Positions 42,115-52,396 of a DNA stretch of 64,000 bases are shown here, one piece after another (position 1 is the first letter of the stretch; each line of letters opens with the position of its first letter). The notes beneath the pieces are model-generated. The model saw only the letters and a program-made list of their open reading frames with translations, was not told the DNA's origin and did no database searches. The stretch covers positions 120,501 to 184,500 of the forward strand of contig NPFB01000056.1 of NCBI GenBank assembly GCA_014084085.1, written 5' to 3'. A program made the translations under genes and the position numbers. Source of the stretch: Hondaea fermentalgiana (Eukaryota > Sar > Bigyra > Thraustochytrida > Thraustochytriidae).

Positions 42115-43959
42115 ATGCGCAGGGCCAGCGGCGCTGCAGCGGCGGGAGCTGTCGCGACCGTAGCCTGTCCTTGCGATGAAGTGGCAAGGAATTTGGAGCG
42201 TTTACAGAACGGAGAAGCACAACTCTACGTCTTGCAACGAGGCGGACCCACGTCCTACCTCGTGAAAGAGGATGGCGATGATGCCAAGTTCAAAGTTCTT
42301 CTCGGGACGCCCAACATGTGCTCATGTGCGGCGTCGTCCCGCGCTGGTGCTGCCTGCATCCATTTACTGTTTGTAATGACCAAAGTTTTACGGGTCCCTG
42401 CCGACAATCCGCTTGCATGGCAAGCGTCTCTCGCTGAGCGTGAAATCAACGAGGTGTTGTCTTTCCGGCCCACGTCTACGCATGCAGACGCAGGATCTAA
42501 GGCGAAAGTCGGTGCAGTCGCCAACGCCGGGTCCAAGAAAAAGACTTTTCTCAAGAAGCGTAGTGGGGAGCGGCGTCTCGAATCCTTGGCGCGAAACAAA
42601 ACTTCGTTTCTTGATGTAATGGACGAGGAACTTGATGGCGACGATACGTCCTCGCAGCGCGAAGTGTCTCAGAAACACATTGAAGAAGGAGAGGTCTGCC
42701 CCATCTGCCAAGAGGACCTACCTACGGATTCCGAGGAGCACGATTCGCAAGCAAAACACGCAAAGCAAAACCTTACCTACTGTCGTTTTGGGTGTGGCAA
42801 CTCAGTGCACATCAAGTGTATGAAAGTTTGGGCCGACCACCGCAGCTCCGTGGGCGAAGAAGTGAGCTGTCCGCTATGCAGAGTGCACTGGGGCACCTTG
42901 GAGCTTGCCGAGCTGCGACGGCAAGACTTGTCTCGCCGAGCTGCTGCATCAAGGCCCCGCACGACTCATTATGGGATACGCTGTCAGGGTTGCCAGGCGT
43001 CTCCCATTGTTGGGGATCGATATCGCTGTCTCATGTGTCGTAAGGGCGTCAACCTCTGTCATCGTTGTTACAATCATCGCGATTCTTTTCGATGTTTTCG
43101 TCAGAGCCATCCCTTCCTTGTCAAGTCCGTCGTTGGTGAAGACTGGCGTTCTGCCGACCCACGGCCACGAGTACATATGAACGACGCGGCTCCTGAATGG
43201 GCAATGGACCTTCAGTCCCGGGAGCTCACTGCACAGGACTACGATGCTCTTCTTGCCCTCGATGATCCATTCCGTCGCGCAAATGAAGTTCAGGCACCGA
43301 CGCTTCACGAGCTTATCGTCAAGCACATGAAGTCAACCTCATTCGCGGCAAGCGGCGACTGTCGCGTATGTGAGCGACCGCTTTCGGCACAGCCAGATTG
43401 GAAGGAGCTTCCGTGCTGTCAAGAGGCAGTTCATGCCGCATGCGCACTGGAGCTTGCCGCGAAATCGGAGTGTTCATTGTGTCAAGCGGCCTTCTTTCCA
43501 GGCCTCGTAAAACCAAGCAAGCGAAACGCGCGTGCGCAAGGTGATGAAGTCACAAAGACAAAAGAGGTCGTTAAGTTGCCGATGTCTTCTACGTTTGGTG
43601 TTGCGCTCGATAGCGCGCTCTCTGTCACGCGATGCGGCAGTGTGTTGCCCAGCGCCAACTCAGAACCCTCTGTTTTTGCTCGTGCTGCGCAGACCACCTT
43701 GATACCGCGAGGAAGTGCAAGCGTAATACGGGAGCGAACACCCCGCATTGGACAGTCGATGGTGAGCCGCAGCAAAAGTAGCAGTCGCCACTTTCAGAAC
43801 GACGTCAAGAGTTCATTTCCCATACAAGCACGAAGCAGACCTGGTAAAATTGTCAATCTTACACGCCGACCTGGTAACCTTCGGCCACGCCCTCTTCAGC
43901 ATCGGAACGATAGCTTTTGCGAAACAAATGGCTATGGCAGCCATCGTGGAGGTGGTGGC

Positions 43960-44013
<54 letters not shown>

Positions 44014-44103
44014 AACAACAACAATAACAACAATCAGGGGGGAAGGCGTGACCATGAGATTGGCGACGTTCTCGATTTAGCAATTCAAGGGCTCTCGCAA
44101 TAA
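42115..44103 (+). CDS. ZSWIM2-like E3 ubiquitin ligase (SWIM-RING-ZZ-RING)
   Basis: The protein has 662 residues from the ATG at 42115; in-frame ATGs at 41944 and 42034 add sequence with no ZSWIM2 counterpart. The SWIM finger has C69-x-C71, C81-x-H83 in a context (FKVLLGTPNMCSC) very like ZSWIM2, followed by VPADNPLAWQASLAEREINE. RING 1 starts at C195 (CPICQEDLP) and includes HIKCMKVWADH and CPLCRVHW. The ZZ finger starts near C290 (RCQGCQASPIVGDRYRCLMC). RING 2 starts near C416 (CRVCERPL, CSLCQAAFFPG). This order is diagnostic of ZSWIM2 (MEX). In animals it is an E3 ligase linked to sperm and apoptosis; a ciliary association is inference. The C-terminal tail is basic and contains a long Asn run before the end. 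Confidence 0.9.
43958..44035 (+). repeat. (AAC)n trinucleotide array encoding about 25 Asn
   Basis: Near-perfect AAC with a few AAT, inside the ZSWIM2-like CDS close to its 3' end. The poly-Q/N gene at 2231-3994 carries AAC arrays too, so Asn slippage recurs in this genome. Confidence 0.95.
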
Positions 44104-44151
44104 TCAAAGGCGACGCCCATTTACACATGATGAAAAATATATAGTATACAG

Positions 44152-45057
44152 CTAGGAGAGACCGATTAGAATCTGCAATCGAGACTGATCGCGCGCGTCG
44201 AGCTGCGCCCGAGCACGCTTGATGACTTGAGAAGGCGTGGTGCATTCTTTTGCCGCTTCGTGAAGAGCATCCTTCCAGCGCGTCAAAACGTCTGGGTCGT
44301 TGAGACGATCATAGTCTGGGCAACATGAACGCACCAGACTATCAAGTCGCGAGGTTGCCTGTTGATAGTCTTGGTTCCTGCGGTGGGTCTCGGGCTCCTG
44401 ATGACGAAGCATTTCGTCCATTTCCTTGGTGGCTGCATTGAGTTCGTCCTGCACGGCCCGGATCGGGTCGCCATGTGCCGGCACTGCATCGACTCGGAGC
44501 GACGTCAGTAGTTCGGCCTGGCGTACGAAGGCTTCTTTTGCCGCAGGAGGTGCCGAAGTGTTTGTCGAAGCGGCGCGTAGACCATCACGGACAGCGTGAC
44601 TCAATTTCTCGAGTTCAAGCGTACTTTCACGCACAGCGCTTTGGAGCTCATTCTCGGCGTCGCTGGCGGCCTGAATCTCTTCAAGCTTGTCCTGAACCTC
44701 TGCAAGATCTTGGCGGAGATGCTTGACTTCGCGTTGCTCGCCAATGGTGTCAGACATGGAATTGTCGAGGCCTGCGCCCCGCTGTGCAAGCTCGCCTTCC
44801 ATGGCAGCAATTTGTTCTCGCAAGGTCTTGAGCAAATCCTGCCTGTACGCGTCGACTGCTTGGCGAACGAGGTTTTCCGCAACAAATTCCTTTTTCGCGC
44901 TCAAGGTTTGCCCTACAGCAGCAGAGGCAGCATCAGCGCCGTCACTATCGTTGCCATGGTAAACTTGCAATCGGTGTTTCTGCGCGTCGACAAGGGCGTG
45001 CAGCTTTGCGCAGGTTCGCGCAAGGTCGCCAGAAGCCTCCGCAAATGCAGGATCCAT
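44152..45057 (-). CDS. coiled-coil protein of unknown family
   Basis: The protein has 301 residues from MDPAFAEASG. The longer frame to 45258 adds Ala/Arg-rich spacer and is rejected. It is almost entirely helical. Residues about 65-150 (VRQAVDAYRQDLLKTLREQI, later VKHLRQDLAEVQDKLEEIQA) form heptad-rich coiled coil, with a second helical region at about 195-250. A compact C-terminal piece contains CCPDYDRLNDPDVLTRWKDA. No catalytic motif is seen. Size and architecture resemble small structural subunits of kinetochore, augmin or ciliary complexes, but I cannot assign it. It ends 48 bp from the ZSWIM2-like stop (convergent). Confidence 0.75.
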   Translation of the reverse strand: MDPAFAEASGDLARTCAKLHALVDAQKHRLQVYHGNDSDGADAASAAVGQTLSAKKEFVAENLVRQAVDAYRQDLLKTLREQIAAMEGELAQRGAGLDNSMSDTIGEQREVKHLRQDLAEVQDKLEEIQAASDAENELQSAVRESTLELEKLSHAVRDGLRAASTNTSAPPAAKEAFVRQAELLTSLRVDAVPAHGDPIRAVQDELNAATKEMDEMLRHQEPETHRRNQDYQQATSRLDSLVRSCCPDYDRLNDPDVLTRWKDALHEAAKECTTPSQVIKRARAQLDARDQSRLQILIGLS

Positions 45058-45517
45058 CGCGTTCGCCTTTTCCCCTCCCCGGCGGGCTGCAGTCGTGCAA
45101 TCTAAATGTGCTCTTTCCGCCGTCGTTGCACACGCTGTTGTTCTGGCCACCTTCGCGCGAAGCCGCGACGCAGCGTGAAAGCTCGGCAACGAAAGGGGTT
45201 CTCTTGCTTGCTTTTTCTCGCAAGCCCTTGGCGCCCTTGCCGGCGGTTGCAACGTCAAGGCTACGATTGCGAGTTTGGGTTGCGCAAATTGGGGTTGCGG
45301 AGAAAGCCCCGACCTAGGATATTCGTCTCAAAGCCGTTGCGCTTCTCTGTATTATCCTGTCCTTTCGAGTGCACGAATTTTTCAAGTTCTGCTATGACGG
45401 AGCATTTTGGCGAGGAAACGCACGTTGTGGCGCCCGAAACCGTCACGCTTTGCCAAAGAGGCTCGAGTCTGGGAAGTAAGTCTATAGAGACAAGAGACTG
45501 AGAAAGGACATGAAAGC

Positions 45518-45561
45518 GAAGGAAAAGAAAGGAAAGGAAAGGAAAAGAAAGGGAAAAGAAA
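45518..45561. repeat. purine tract (GGAAA)n
   Basis: Tandem GGAAA/GAAAA units on the coding strand of the TTL-like gene, about 290 bp before its ATG. Confidence 0.9.
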
Positions 45562-45626
45562 CGAGACCGTTCGGAGGATGGAAGCAGAGCAGTGCCGTGC
45601 AGTGCTCACTCATCTCCCAGTATCGA

Positions 45627-45627
<1 letters not shown>

Positions 45628-45673
<46 letters not shown>
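45628..45673. repeat. (GCTT)11 microsatellite
   Basis: About eleven perfect GCTT units. It is the reverse complement of the AAGC array at 11050-11094. It lies inside a long in-frame extension of the TTL-like frame, which is therefore probably leader. Confidence 0.95.
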
Positions 45674-45674
<1 letters not shown>

Positions 45675-45847
45675 TGAGAGCACCTTTGCAGACTCGCAAC
45701 GTCCTCAAGCTGTGCAGGGGCCTTTGGAGAGCGTACACGCGCAGAAGCGACCAGCAGCTTCGGCCTCGAAGCTCGTTGGAGGACGGGAACGCACGCTTGG
45801 AGAGCAGCAGACGTGCCACATCAAGAAGACAGGCAGCCCAAGCGACC

Positions 45848-47149
45848 ATGTCGGCCACGAGCGAGCGCCGCGTCAAGAGCAAGATGAAGAAGAGCGACCC
45901 GGCGAACTACACGATTCATGACTTTCTGAACGAGTGCAAAACGAGCGACGCTGCCGATTCGCGTTTCGAAGACGCCGGCGACGCCGAGGCCAGTGGGCCG
46001 ACCTACTTTGTGACTGGGGTTGCGCCGGCCAAGCTGGGCAACCTCTACACGCGCGTAGGCGCTCTTGTTGGCGAACAGGAGGGCTGGAAGCAAAAGAAGG
46101 ACACGAGCGGACGTTTCCACTTTATCCTGGGCGGAGCGCGCGGCGCAGGTATTCCTTTCAAGCGCTTTGCGCAGCTCTTCAAGTGGGACTACGGCATTAC
46201 GCCGCACTGCAACTATTTCCGCGGCCACGTGTGGCTGACGCAAAAAGTGAAGCTTATCCAGACCCTTCGCCAGGCCGGTATCGAGCATCTCACCCCGGAG
46301 GCGTTTCTCTTTTTCCCGTCGTCCGCGGATGACAATGAGACGGAGCAATTCCGCATCGCTTCCGAGAGCGGTAGCAAGCGCGCAGCTGCAGCCGGCAACA
46401 CCTGGCTTGTCAAGGCGTCTGACGCGACCCGCGGCGAGCGCACCCTCATTTCGAGTGACTATGACGAGATCATGACGCACATCGAAACCCAGGACAAGAC
46501 CGGTTCGCCCCTGTGCGTGCAGCGCTACCTTGCAGACCCGCTCCTTCTGCCCGGTGGTCGCAAATTTGACTTGCGCTTTTTTGTGCTCGTGGACAAGGAT
46601 CTCGACAGCTTTGTGAGCTCGCAGGTTCTCGTCAAGACTTGCCAGCATGCGTTCTCAATGGACGATCTTGCTGATAAGATGGCGCATCTCAGCACCGCGG
46701 CCGTGCAGAAGCGTACTGACTCTGCCCCGAGCGACATGCCCGTTGAGCAGCTGGCCAAGTGGCTCTCCTCGGAGCACGGTGCCAACTTTGAGGCCGATAT
46801 TGCCGAGCCCGCGCGCGAGATCATCGCGCAGGTGCTCGCTGCGGCCCAGGACAAGCTCGAGAACGTCGGGCATGCCGATTTTACCTCCTTCCAGGTCTTT
46901 GCCTTTGACTTTGCCGTCGATGCTGGCCTCAAGCCTTGGTTTGTAGAGGTCAGCGCACCGATTGACTTTCCGGATGACCTCGTTGATGATCTTGCTCGTG
47001 ATGTTGTTGACCTTGCCGTTCAGCCCGTCTTTGCTGCCGGCAGCGACGCGCGCGCCGAGAAGCCCTGCGAGGGTCGCATCTTTATGCCACTGCCCACGCT
47101 CTCGCGTACGGCCAGCTCTGCAAGCAACAACAGCGTCAGCAAGAAGTAA
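45848..47149 (+). CDS. tubulin-tyrosine-ligase-family (TTL-like) protein
   Basis: The protein has 433 residues from the ATG at 45848. The upstream in-frame ATG at 45578 would add residues translated from the GCTT array. TTL-family landmarks are FLNECKT-like N-terminus, FKRFAQLFKWDYGITPHCNY with NYFRGHVWLTQKV, the ATP-binding NTWLVKASDATRGER, VQRYLADPLLLPGGRKFDLR with FFVLV, and FDFAVDAGLKPWFVEVSAP. The ATP-grasp metal site of TTLs is normally E-x-N; here it reads E367-V-S369, so the Asn is replaced by Ser. The family adds Tyr, Glu or Gly to tubulin tails. Because of the substitution this member could be weakly active or a pseudoenzyme. The C-terminal 40 residues are Ser/Ala-rich. Confidence 0.85.
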   Translation: MSATSERRVKSKMKKSDPANYTIHDFLNECKTSDAADSRFEDAGDAEASGPTYFVTGVAPAKLGNLYTRVGALVGEQEGWKQKKDTSGRFHFILGGARGAGIPFKRFAQLFKWDYGITPHCNYFRGHVWLTQKVKLIQTLRQAGIEHLTPEAFLFFPSSADDNETEQFRIASESGSKRAAAAGNTWLVKASDATRGERTLISSDYDEIMTHIETQDKTGSPLCVQRYLADPLLLPGGRKFDLRFFVLVDKDLDSFVSSQVLVKTCQHAFSMDDLADKMAHLSTAAVQKRTDSAPSDMPVEQLAKWLSSEHGANFEADIAEPAREIIAQVLAAAQDKLENVGHADFTSFQVFAFDFAVDAGLKPWFVEVSAPIDFPDDLVDDLARDVVDLAVQPVFAAGSDARAEKPCEGRIFMPLPTLSRTASSASNNSVSKK

Positions 47150-47306
47150 TCTTTTTACTGTTATTCTTGCAATCCTGAACCTTGCAACGATCGCGCACGA
47201 CGCAGAACCCACGCTGCTAGCTTTCTTAGAACCAAAAAATTGCCCATCTGCTTTTTGATACACGACTTCATTTCACTATTGCTCAAAGCGTCATGTACTT
47301 TCATCT

Positions 47307-48533
47307 TTAGTCGGAAGAAGCAACGACGACCTGCGCGCTCGATGTTGTGCTGGGAGGCGCGTTTGGCGTTTCGGTGGGAAGTGCACTCGATGTTTCGCTC
47401 GGAATTGCATTTGATGTTTCGCTCGGAATTGCACTCGATGTTTCGCTCGGAATGGCATTTGATGTTTCGCTCGGAATTGCATTCGATGTTTCGGTGGGAG
47501 GCGCATCTGACGTTTCGGTGGGAATCGCAGTCGAAGTGTCGTTGGGGAGTGCACTCGATATTTCGCTCGGAATTGCATTCGATGCTTCGCTAGGAAGTCC
47601 ACCCGGTGTCCCGTCAACAATAGTGGAGCTCGTTGATTGCTCGTTATCAATCGGCGCCGCCGACGGCGTTGGTGCCCCATTTCCTCGTTCCGTAACGTCA
47701 AAAATAGGAAATTCTACAATTTTCTGGCCCGCAAGAGCCTCGCGGAGAAGCTGATTTGCGTCCACCTCTACAGGTTCGCCTCCCCAGACGGAAAGTTTGA
47801 TGGTGTGGGGTTTGCACGCTGGGACTTTGCGATGCAGGGCCTCGAGAACCGTAATGGCATCCGTAACGCCGCGGTCATGAAGTTCTTCTTGACCTTGGAC
47901 GCGCCACGTCACGCGCCAAATGATCTCTTTTTTGCGCTGATTATAATGCGAAGTGTTGGCCTCCCGACGCGTCATTCCAGGGGCCACAATGAGCAGTTCG
48001 GTGCCTCTACGCTTGGCGGCATCGACGAGAAATTTGACCTTTTTAGGGAGCGCGGCTTGCGGAGGCTCGTCCTCGGTGTCCTCGTTTGCCCTTGGGCCGC
48101 GGCGTTTCGGTTGCTGGGGTGCCTCAGGACCTTCAAGTCTCTGGCGCTTGCGTTGCGCAGCGCTACGTTCACGACCAAGCGTTTCGAGAAAGCGAAGGTC
48201 ACTACGGAGGTTTTGGTTTGTGAACTCCTTTATGGCCACATAGGCTGTCTTGTCGCGCTGGCCTGAGCATGAGGTTTTACGCTTATGCTCCTTGTAGCAC
48301 GCCGCGCTACACGTCCGCGTGTCACATCTCGGGCACCTGTATTTGCTTTCCTGCGCACCACACGAGGCACACGGAGCAGGCGCACTAGGGTCACGCTCGT
48401 GATTCTCTTCATGACTGGTGCTGGCCTTGTCGTCGGCTGAAGCGCCGCCCGTCGTCAGAGCAGCTGCCTCGCGCGTGTCGTTCTGCATGGTCCCACGCAG
48501 CCGCACCACTTCGCCTCGCTCGTCTCTGTCCAC
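47307..48533 (-). CDS. BCD1/ZNHIT6-type box C/D snoRNP assembly factor
   Basis: The protein has 408 residues. The HIT zinc finger spans residues 55-89 (CASCGAQ, KYRCPRCDTRTCSAACYKEH, SC), with all eight ligands present. It is followed by RDKTAYVAIKEFTNQNLRSD and LRFLETLGR, the hallmark of BCD1. A second conserved block (APGMTRREANTSHYNQRKKE, IIWRVTWRV) matches the BCD1 C-terminal domain. BCD1 recruits and stabilises precursors of box C/D snoRNPs in the nucleus with NUFIP, SNU13 and R2TP. The last about 100 residues are an octapeptide tandem repeat around NAIPSETS that is not part of the family core. An internal ATG at codon 16 is an alternative start. Confidence 0.92.
   Translation of the reverse strand: MDRDERGEVVRLRGTMQNDTREAAALTTGGASADDKASTSHEENHERDPSAPAPCASCGAQESKYRCPRCDTRTCSAACYKEHKRKTSCSGQRDKTAYVAIKEFTNQNLRSDLRFLETLGRERSAAQRKRQRLEGPEAPQQPKRRGPRANEDTEDEPPQAALPKKVKFLVDAAKRRGTELLIVAPGMTRREANTSHYNQRKKEIIWRVTWRVQGQEELHDRGVTDAITVLEALHRKVPACKPHTIKLSVWGGEPVEVDANQLLREALAGQKIVEFPIFDVTERGNGAPTPSAAPIDNEQSTSSTIVDGTPGGLPSEASNAIPSEISSALPNDTSTAIPTETSDAPPTETSNAIPSETSNAIPSETSSAIPSETSNAIPSETSSALPTETPNAPPSTTSSAQVVVASSD
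47365..47600 (-). repeat. 24-bp tandem repeat encoding an octapeptide
   Basis: About ten 24-bp units within the BCD1 CDS, coding variants of (N/S)-A-(I/L/P)-P-(S/T)-E-T-S. Units differ by point changes but keep frame and length. Confidence 0.93.
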
Positions 48534-48769
48534 CGCGTGCGGTCAAGATGCGAGTTTGGTTTGTTTGCCTGGATTGGGCCAAGACCGAGACCAAGTTGGA
48601 TGGAACCACTGATTTGTGTGAAGGACAAAGATTGGACGAAGAAAGGGACGAGGTTCAAGGGTGAAGCGGCGGCCAAGAGGCAAATCTGTGATGCATGCTA
48701 TGGCTGTGGCGAGAAAGGTAAAAGGAAGCACAAGAAGTTGATTGTGAAAGCAAAAGGTGAAAATGCGTG

Positions 48770-49936
48770 TCAAGAGGAAGATGTCTGGTTTTCCATAACA
48801 TATACGGACATGCGGCAGGCATAGTCGGCGCGGATGCTCGTGGTCGACTGCGTCTCGCGTCTGTACGTGCATCCTGCGGCTACTGAAGTGAGCTGCGTCG
48901 GGCATTGGCGGATCTTCTCGAGCGCAGCCTCGTCGGCAAACATAGTAATGGCGAAACGCTTGGGACGAAAGGCACGCAAAGTCTTGGTCAGAAGATCGGT
49001 GTAGTCGGAGATCTCGAGGTTGGTCTCAAAGGAAGCATAGCTATATTCAGGCTCGGGCGTGACGTGAAGCGTGTAAAAGCTCTCGTCCTGCAGCGCGTTG
49101 AGCGAGTAGCCGCAGGGTTCGAACATGCGATCGTCGACGATGGCGTCCGGGCCGCAGAGGTCGTTGATTTTGGCAACCTCATAGGCCGCCCGCTGCGCAT
49201 CAGCCTCGAGATCGAGCTCCGGTTGGCGGTAGAAACCCTGGCAGACGTCAATGTCAAGGTCATACATCATGATGTTGACATTGCGCTCCGAGCTCTGGTT
49301 CGCGTCACCGCAGTAGTCAGCGACGTAGACGTACCAGTGATCGGCGAGGAGATCGCCAAGAATATAGGCACCGCCGTTGAGCGCGCCACCCTGGGGGCCG
49401 CGGCACTTTTTCGTGTACTCGATTTCCTGAGCAAACGAGGAGTGCGGAAACTCTTGATCGTCGGGGAAGATAAAGTTCTTACGCGTGTACCCGATCCACT
49501 GCAGCTCGAGGCCTCGAGATTCGGCAACCTTGAGCAAGAGAGGGAGGCACCGGAGCAGCGTCGTCGTTCCACAGGTCTTGATGAAGACCTTGTGGCTGTA
49601 CACAAAGAGGCTGCTTTCGGACAGCACGTAGGCGTCCAGGAACTCGTTCGACATCTTGCTCAAGATCTGGCACCTGGCCAGATCGAGAATCGCGTCCCAC
49701 GTCTCGCGATTCACCTCGCGCAGAGACTTGCCCATACTGGGGTTGAAGTCAATTTCGAGGATTTTCTCGGGGCCTTCAAAGCCGGCCGGGACAACGGAAG
49801 CGTCCTTGGCCTCGGACACAATGGCTTCCCCAGCTTTTTGCTGAGTGTGCTCCAGGACTTGCTGTTGGTCCTGCTGTTGGTCCTGGACCTGCACGTGGTC
49901 GGGCTGGATCCCGCCATTCTGCTGTTGGTGCTGCAT
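48770..49936 (-). CDS. S-adenosylmethionine decarboxylase proenzyme
   Basis: The protein has 388 residues from the ATG at 49936; the frame is open to 50104, but the extra residues read as leader. After a Gln-rich N-terminus of about 50 residues comes the family core: FEGPEKILEIDF with E54 and E57, the self-cleavage site YVLSESS (pyruvoyl-forming Ser108), KTCGTTTLL with catalytic C122, and CGYSLNALQDESFYTLHVTP with the processing Ser and His. The enzyme cleaves itself into alpha and beta chains, and the pyruvoyl group decarboxylates SAM for spermidine and spermine synthesis in the cytosol. Many eukaryotic SAMDC mRNAs have a regulatory uORF. I see no recognisable one here. Confidence 0.96.
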   Translation of the reverse strand: MQHQQQNGGIQPDHVQVQDQQQDQQQVLEHTQQKAGEAIVSEAKDASVVPAGFEGPEKILEIDFNPSMGKSLREVNRETWDAILDLARCQILSKMSNEFLDAYVLSESSLFVYSHKVFIKTCGTTTLLRCLPLLLKVAESRGLELQWIGYTRKNFIFPDDQEFPHSSFAQEIEYTKKCRGPQGGALNGGAYILGDLLADHWYVYVADYCGDANQSSERNVNIMMYDLDIDVCQGFYRQPELDLEADAQRAAYEVAKINDLCGPDAIVDDRMFEPCGYSLNALQDESFYTLHVTPEPEYSYASFETNLEISDYTDLLTKTLRAFRPKRFAITMFADEAALEKIRQCPTQLTSVAAGCTYRRETQSTTSIRADYACRMSVYVMENQTSSS

Positions 49937-50768
49937 CGTGCTTTGGTCGCTCCGAAAAGGAATGGGTAAGAAAAGGTGTGATGTAGGTATGTAGGTATTG
50001 AATTCGTCGCGCGCTTGGTTTGGTTTCTTTGCTTGCTTGCGAGCTTGGTTTGATTTCTTTTGCGGCTCCCGAAGACAATTGGGGAGGCGAGGCAAAAGAG
50101 ACACGAAAACACTCTTGGGCCGCAGTGAAAGATATTCGCCAAGTGGACGACGAGCGGGAAAGTCTGGTGAAGAGGCGGCCGCTAAAAAGCTGCCGGCGTG
50201 GGTGTGTGTGCCTCGGGCTCTGCAACAAGCCAGGGCCGATTTCTGCCTGTCTCCTGACTAACTAACGATGTACTAAATGGACTCCTCGGTCCACCGCCTC
50301 TTTCCGCTTGCAACCGCGCCCCGCCGCGCGGCGCGTCTAGCCTCCTGTCAGCTCGTTGTCTCGACGAGTTGTTCCGTCGGCCGCGTGGTGGACACGCGTG
50401 GTCTTGGTCGCGTGCGGCGAGGGTCCTCGCGCACGAGCGAAGCGAAGCGACAGCAAGCACGCACGCACGCACGCACGCACGCACAGCCTTCGGCCGCGGC
50501 TCGATATCCCGCCAGAGACTCACGCCCCCGTGCGAGACTGCTTTGCTTCTCCTCCTCGCTCGCTCCCAGCGGCCGAGACCCTGAGGTAGCTCGCCGTCGT
50601 CTGCACGACGTCGACCTCGGCCCTCTCGCCGCGCCGCGCCTCGCCTCGAAGCGCACGGTTCTGCCGTCGCTGGCCTGGCTGGTGGTCGCGAGGTCGAGGC
50701 CGTTTGGTGGTGGCTCCGCGAGTCCCTCCTCGCCTCGCCCGGCCGCCCGGCTCCAGCCGGCTCCGGCC

Positions 50769-50868
50769 NNNNNNNNNNNNNNNNNNNNNNNNNNNNNNNN
50801 NNNNNNNNNNNNNNNNNNNNNNNNNNNNNNNNNNNNNNNNNNNNNNNNNNNNNNNNNNNNNNNNNNNN
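50769..50868. other. assembly gap (100 N)
   Basis: 100 N flanked by CCGGCTCCGG-type sequence. The true size is unknown. Confidence 0.98.
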
Positions 50869-51738
50869 TCCCGCGCGCCGCCGCCGCTCCGCGTGCCGTG
50901 CTCGCGCGCTGCCTGCCTCTCCGCCGCCGCGCCGTGCCTGAGCAGCAGCTACATGCCAAGGGAGTCTGTCTCGGCCTCCTCGGCGCCGTAGCCGCACAAT
51001 CCTCGCCGCGCCCGCGCCGCACGGGACCCGGCGCGGCCGGCCCCGCGCCGCCAGGGACTGCCCCCGGGTCCGGTGCGCGCCGCCGCCGGTCCATGATGGA
51101 GACCGCGCGCGAGGACGGCGCCGACGAGGACGCCGAGGGCGACGCCGAGAGGGAGAGGGCGAGCGGGCGGGAGGCCGTGCTGGCAGCCAGCCAGCCAGCC
51201 AGCCGGCCGGCCAGCCGGGGCCGGCCGCGCCAGGCTTGAGGGGGAGGAGGCGTCGGTGGACCGGGAGGGCCCGGTCCGCGTCCATATTCACCGCGGAGAG
51301 GAAGAAGGCGAGCAAGCCTTCTCCGGACCACCCGCCAAAGTCGGCAAGACAAGACAAGGCAAGGCAAGGCGAGAAACGGAAGCTGTGCGGGGTACCTCCT
51401 TGTTCAACTTGTTGTGCATCGATTGCCATGATCAGCTAGCCAGGGCAGATCGAGCGAGCGAGCGAGCGAGCGAGCGACTGCGATCGACACTCTTGGCGGC
51501 AGAGCGTCTTGTCTGCGCTGCCGGGTGGCGCTTCATGTCGTGTCGCTGTTGGTGGCGGTTGGCTTATCCGACCTCCAGGAGGGAGTTATCACGACCGCTC
51601 GCTTTGCCTGTGGATTGGCAAGCAAGCAAGCAAGCAGCCAGCGGCCAGCAGCTAACCCGCCAGCCAATCAGCCAAATTTTTGACATCGTCGGTAGTGCAT
51701 CCCAGCCGCCAATGAACTTCTCGCGATGCAACGTGCGA

Positions 51739-51764
51739 AGAATGAATGAATGAATGAATGAATG
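51739..51764. repeat. (GAAT)n microsatellite
   Basis: Six tandem AATG/GAAT units. Confidence 0.9.
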
Positions 51765-52365
51765 GTCGGTGAGTGAGTGCAGTCGAAGAAGAAGCCCTCG
51801 CGTAAGTCCCGGCTGGCTCGGCCCTGCCACCTGACCAGTATCGACTTCACAGTCCATCCAGCCAGGTGTCATGCTGGCTGTGGAAGACGCCTCTCCCTCT
51901 CGTTCCTGGAGGCAGGACTTGACTTGCCTGCGTGACTGTGCGCGGCGTGTCGGCTCGGCAAAGGGTGAGAGAGGGGAGACAGGAAGGAGAAAAGGGAGAA
52001 GGGGGCTCCGCTCTTTTGCCGCGACCAGTCATTCACGGCGGCTGCGGCGTGTGGGCAAAGTGCGAGCGTGCTGCGTCCACTCCACCCGTCGTGGATTCAA
52101 GCTGGCCATGAAGACGTGGGGCGCGGTCTACAGTGCTGCGGACGTCGATTTGATTGAATTTTAACGTAGTAAGCAGCCAGCCGGCCAGCTTCAGCTTGTG
52201 ACAGATGGCGAGTTGAATGACTGGCTGGCTGTTCAAAGTGGAGTAGTGAAATTTGGGGTTCATCACAGAAAGGCGAAGGCCGACAGCTTTCCGAGCCTAT
52301 AATAACACGCAACGAACGCAAGTTAGCATAAGTATGCGACCCTTCGCCAGGCCTCTTTCTCTCGT

Positions 52366-52396
52366 GCTGGCTGGCTGGCTGGCTGGCTGGCTGGTT
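52366..52396. repeat. (GGCT)n microsatellite
   Basis: Seven tandem GGCT units downstream of the C5orf34-like gene. Confidence 0.9.

Larger units (their letters stand above)
45058..45847. other. divergent promoter region, coiled-coil (-) / TTL-like (+)
   Basis: Contains a purine tract (45518-45561) and a (GCTT)11 array (45628-45673) on the side of the TTL-like gene. No independent gene is supported. Confidence 0.6.

Noticed and set aside
49937..50104. N-terminal extension or regulatory uORF of SAMDC
   Set aside because: The in-frame extension reads as Lys/Arg/Gln leader sequence and lacks any recognisable uORF peptide known from plant or animal SAMDC mRNAs.
50182..51429. 415-codon minus-strand frame running through the N gap
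   Set aside because: Continuity depends on unknown bases, and both flanks are low complexity with no protein character.
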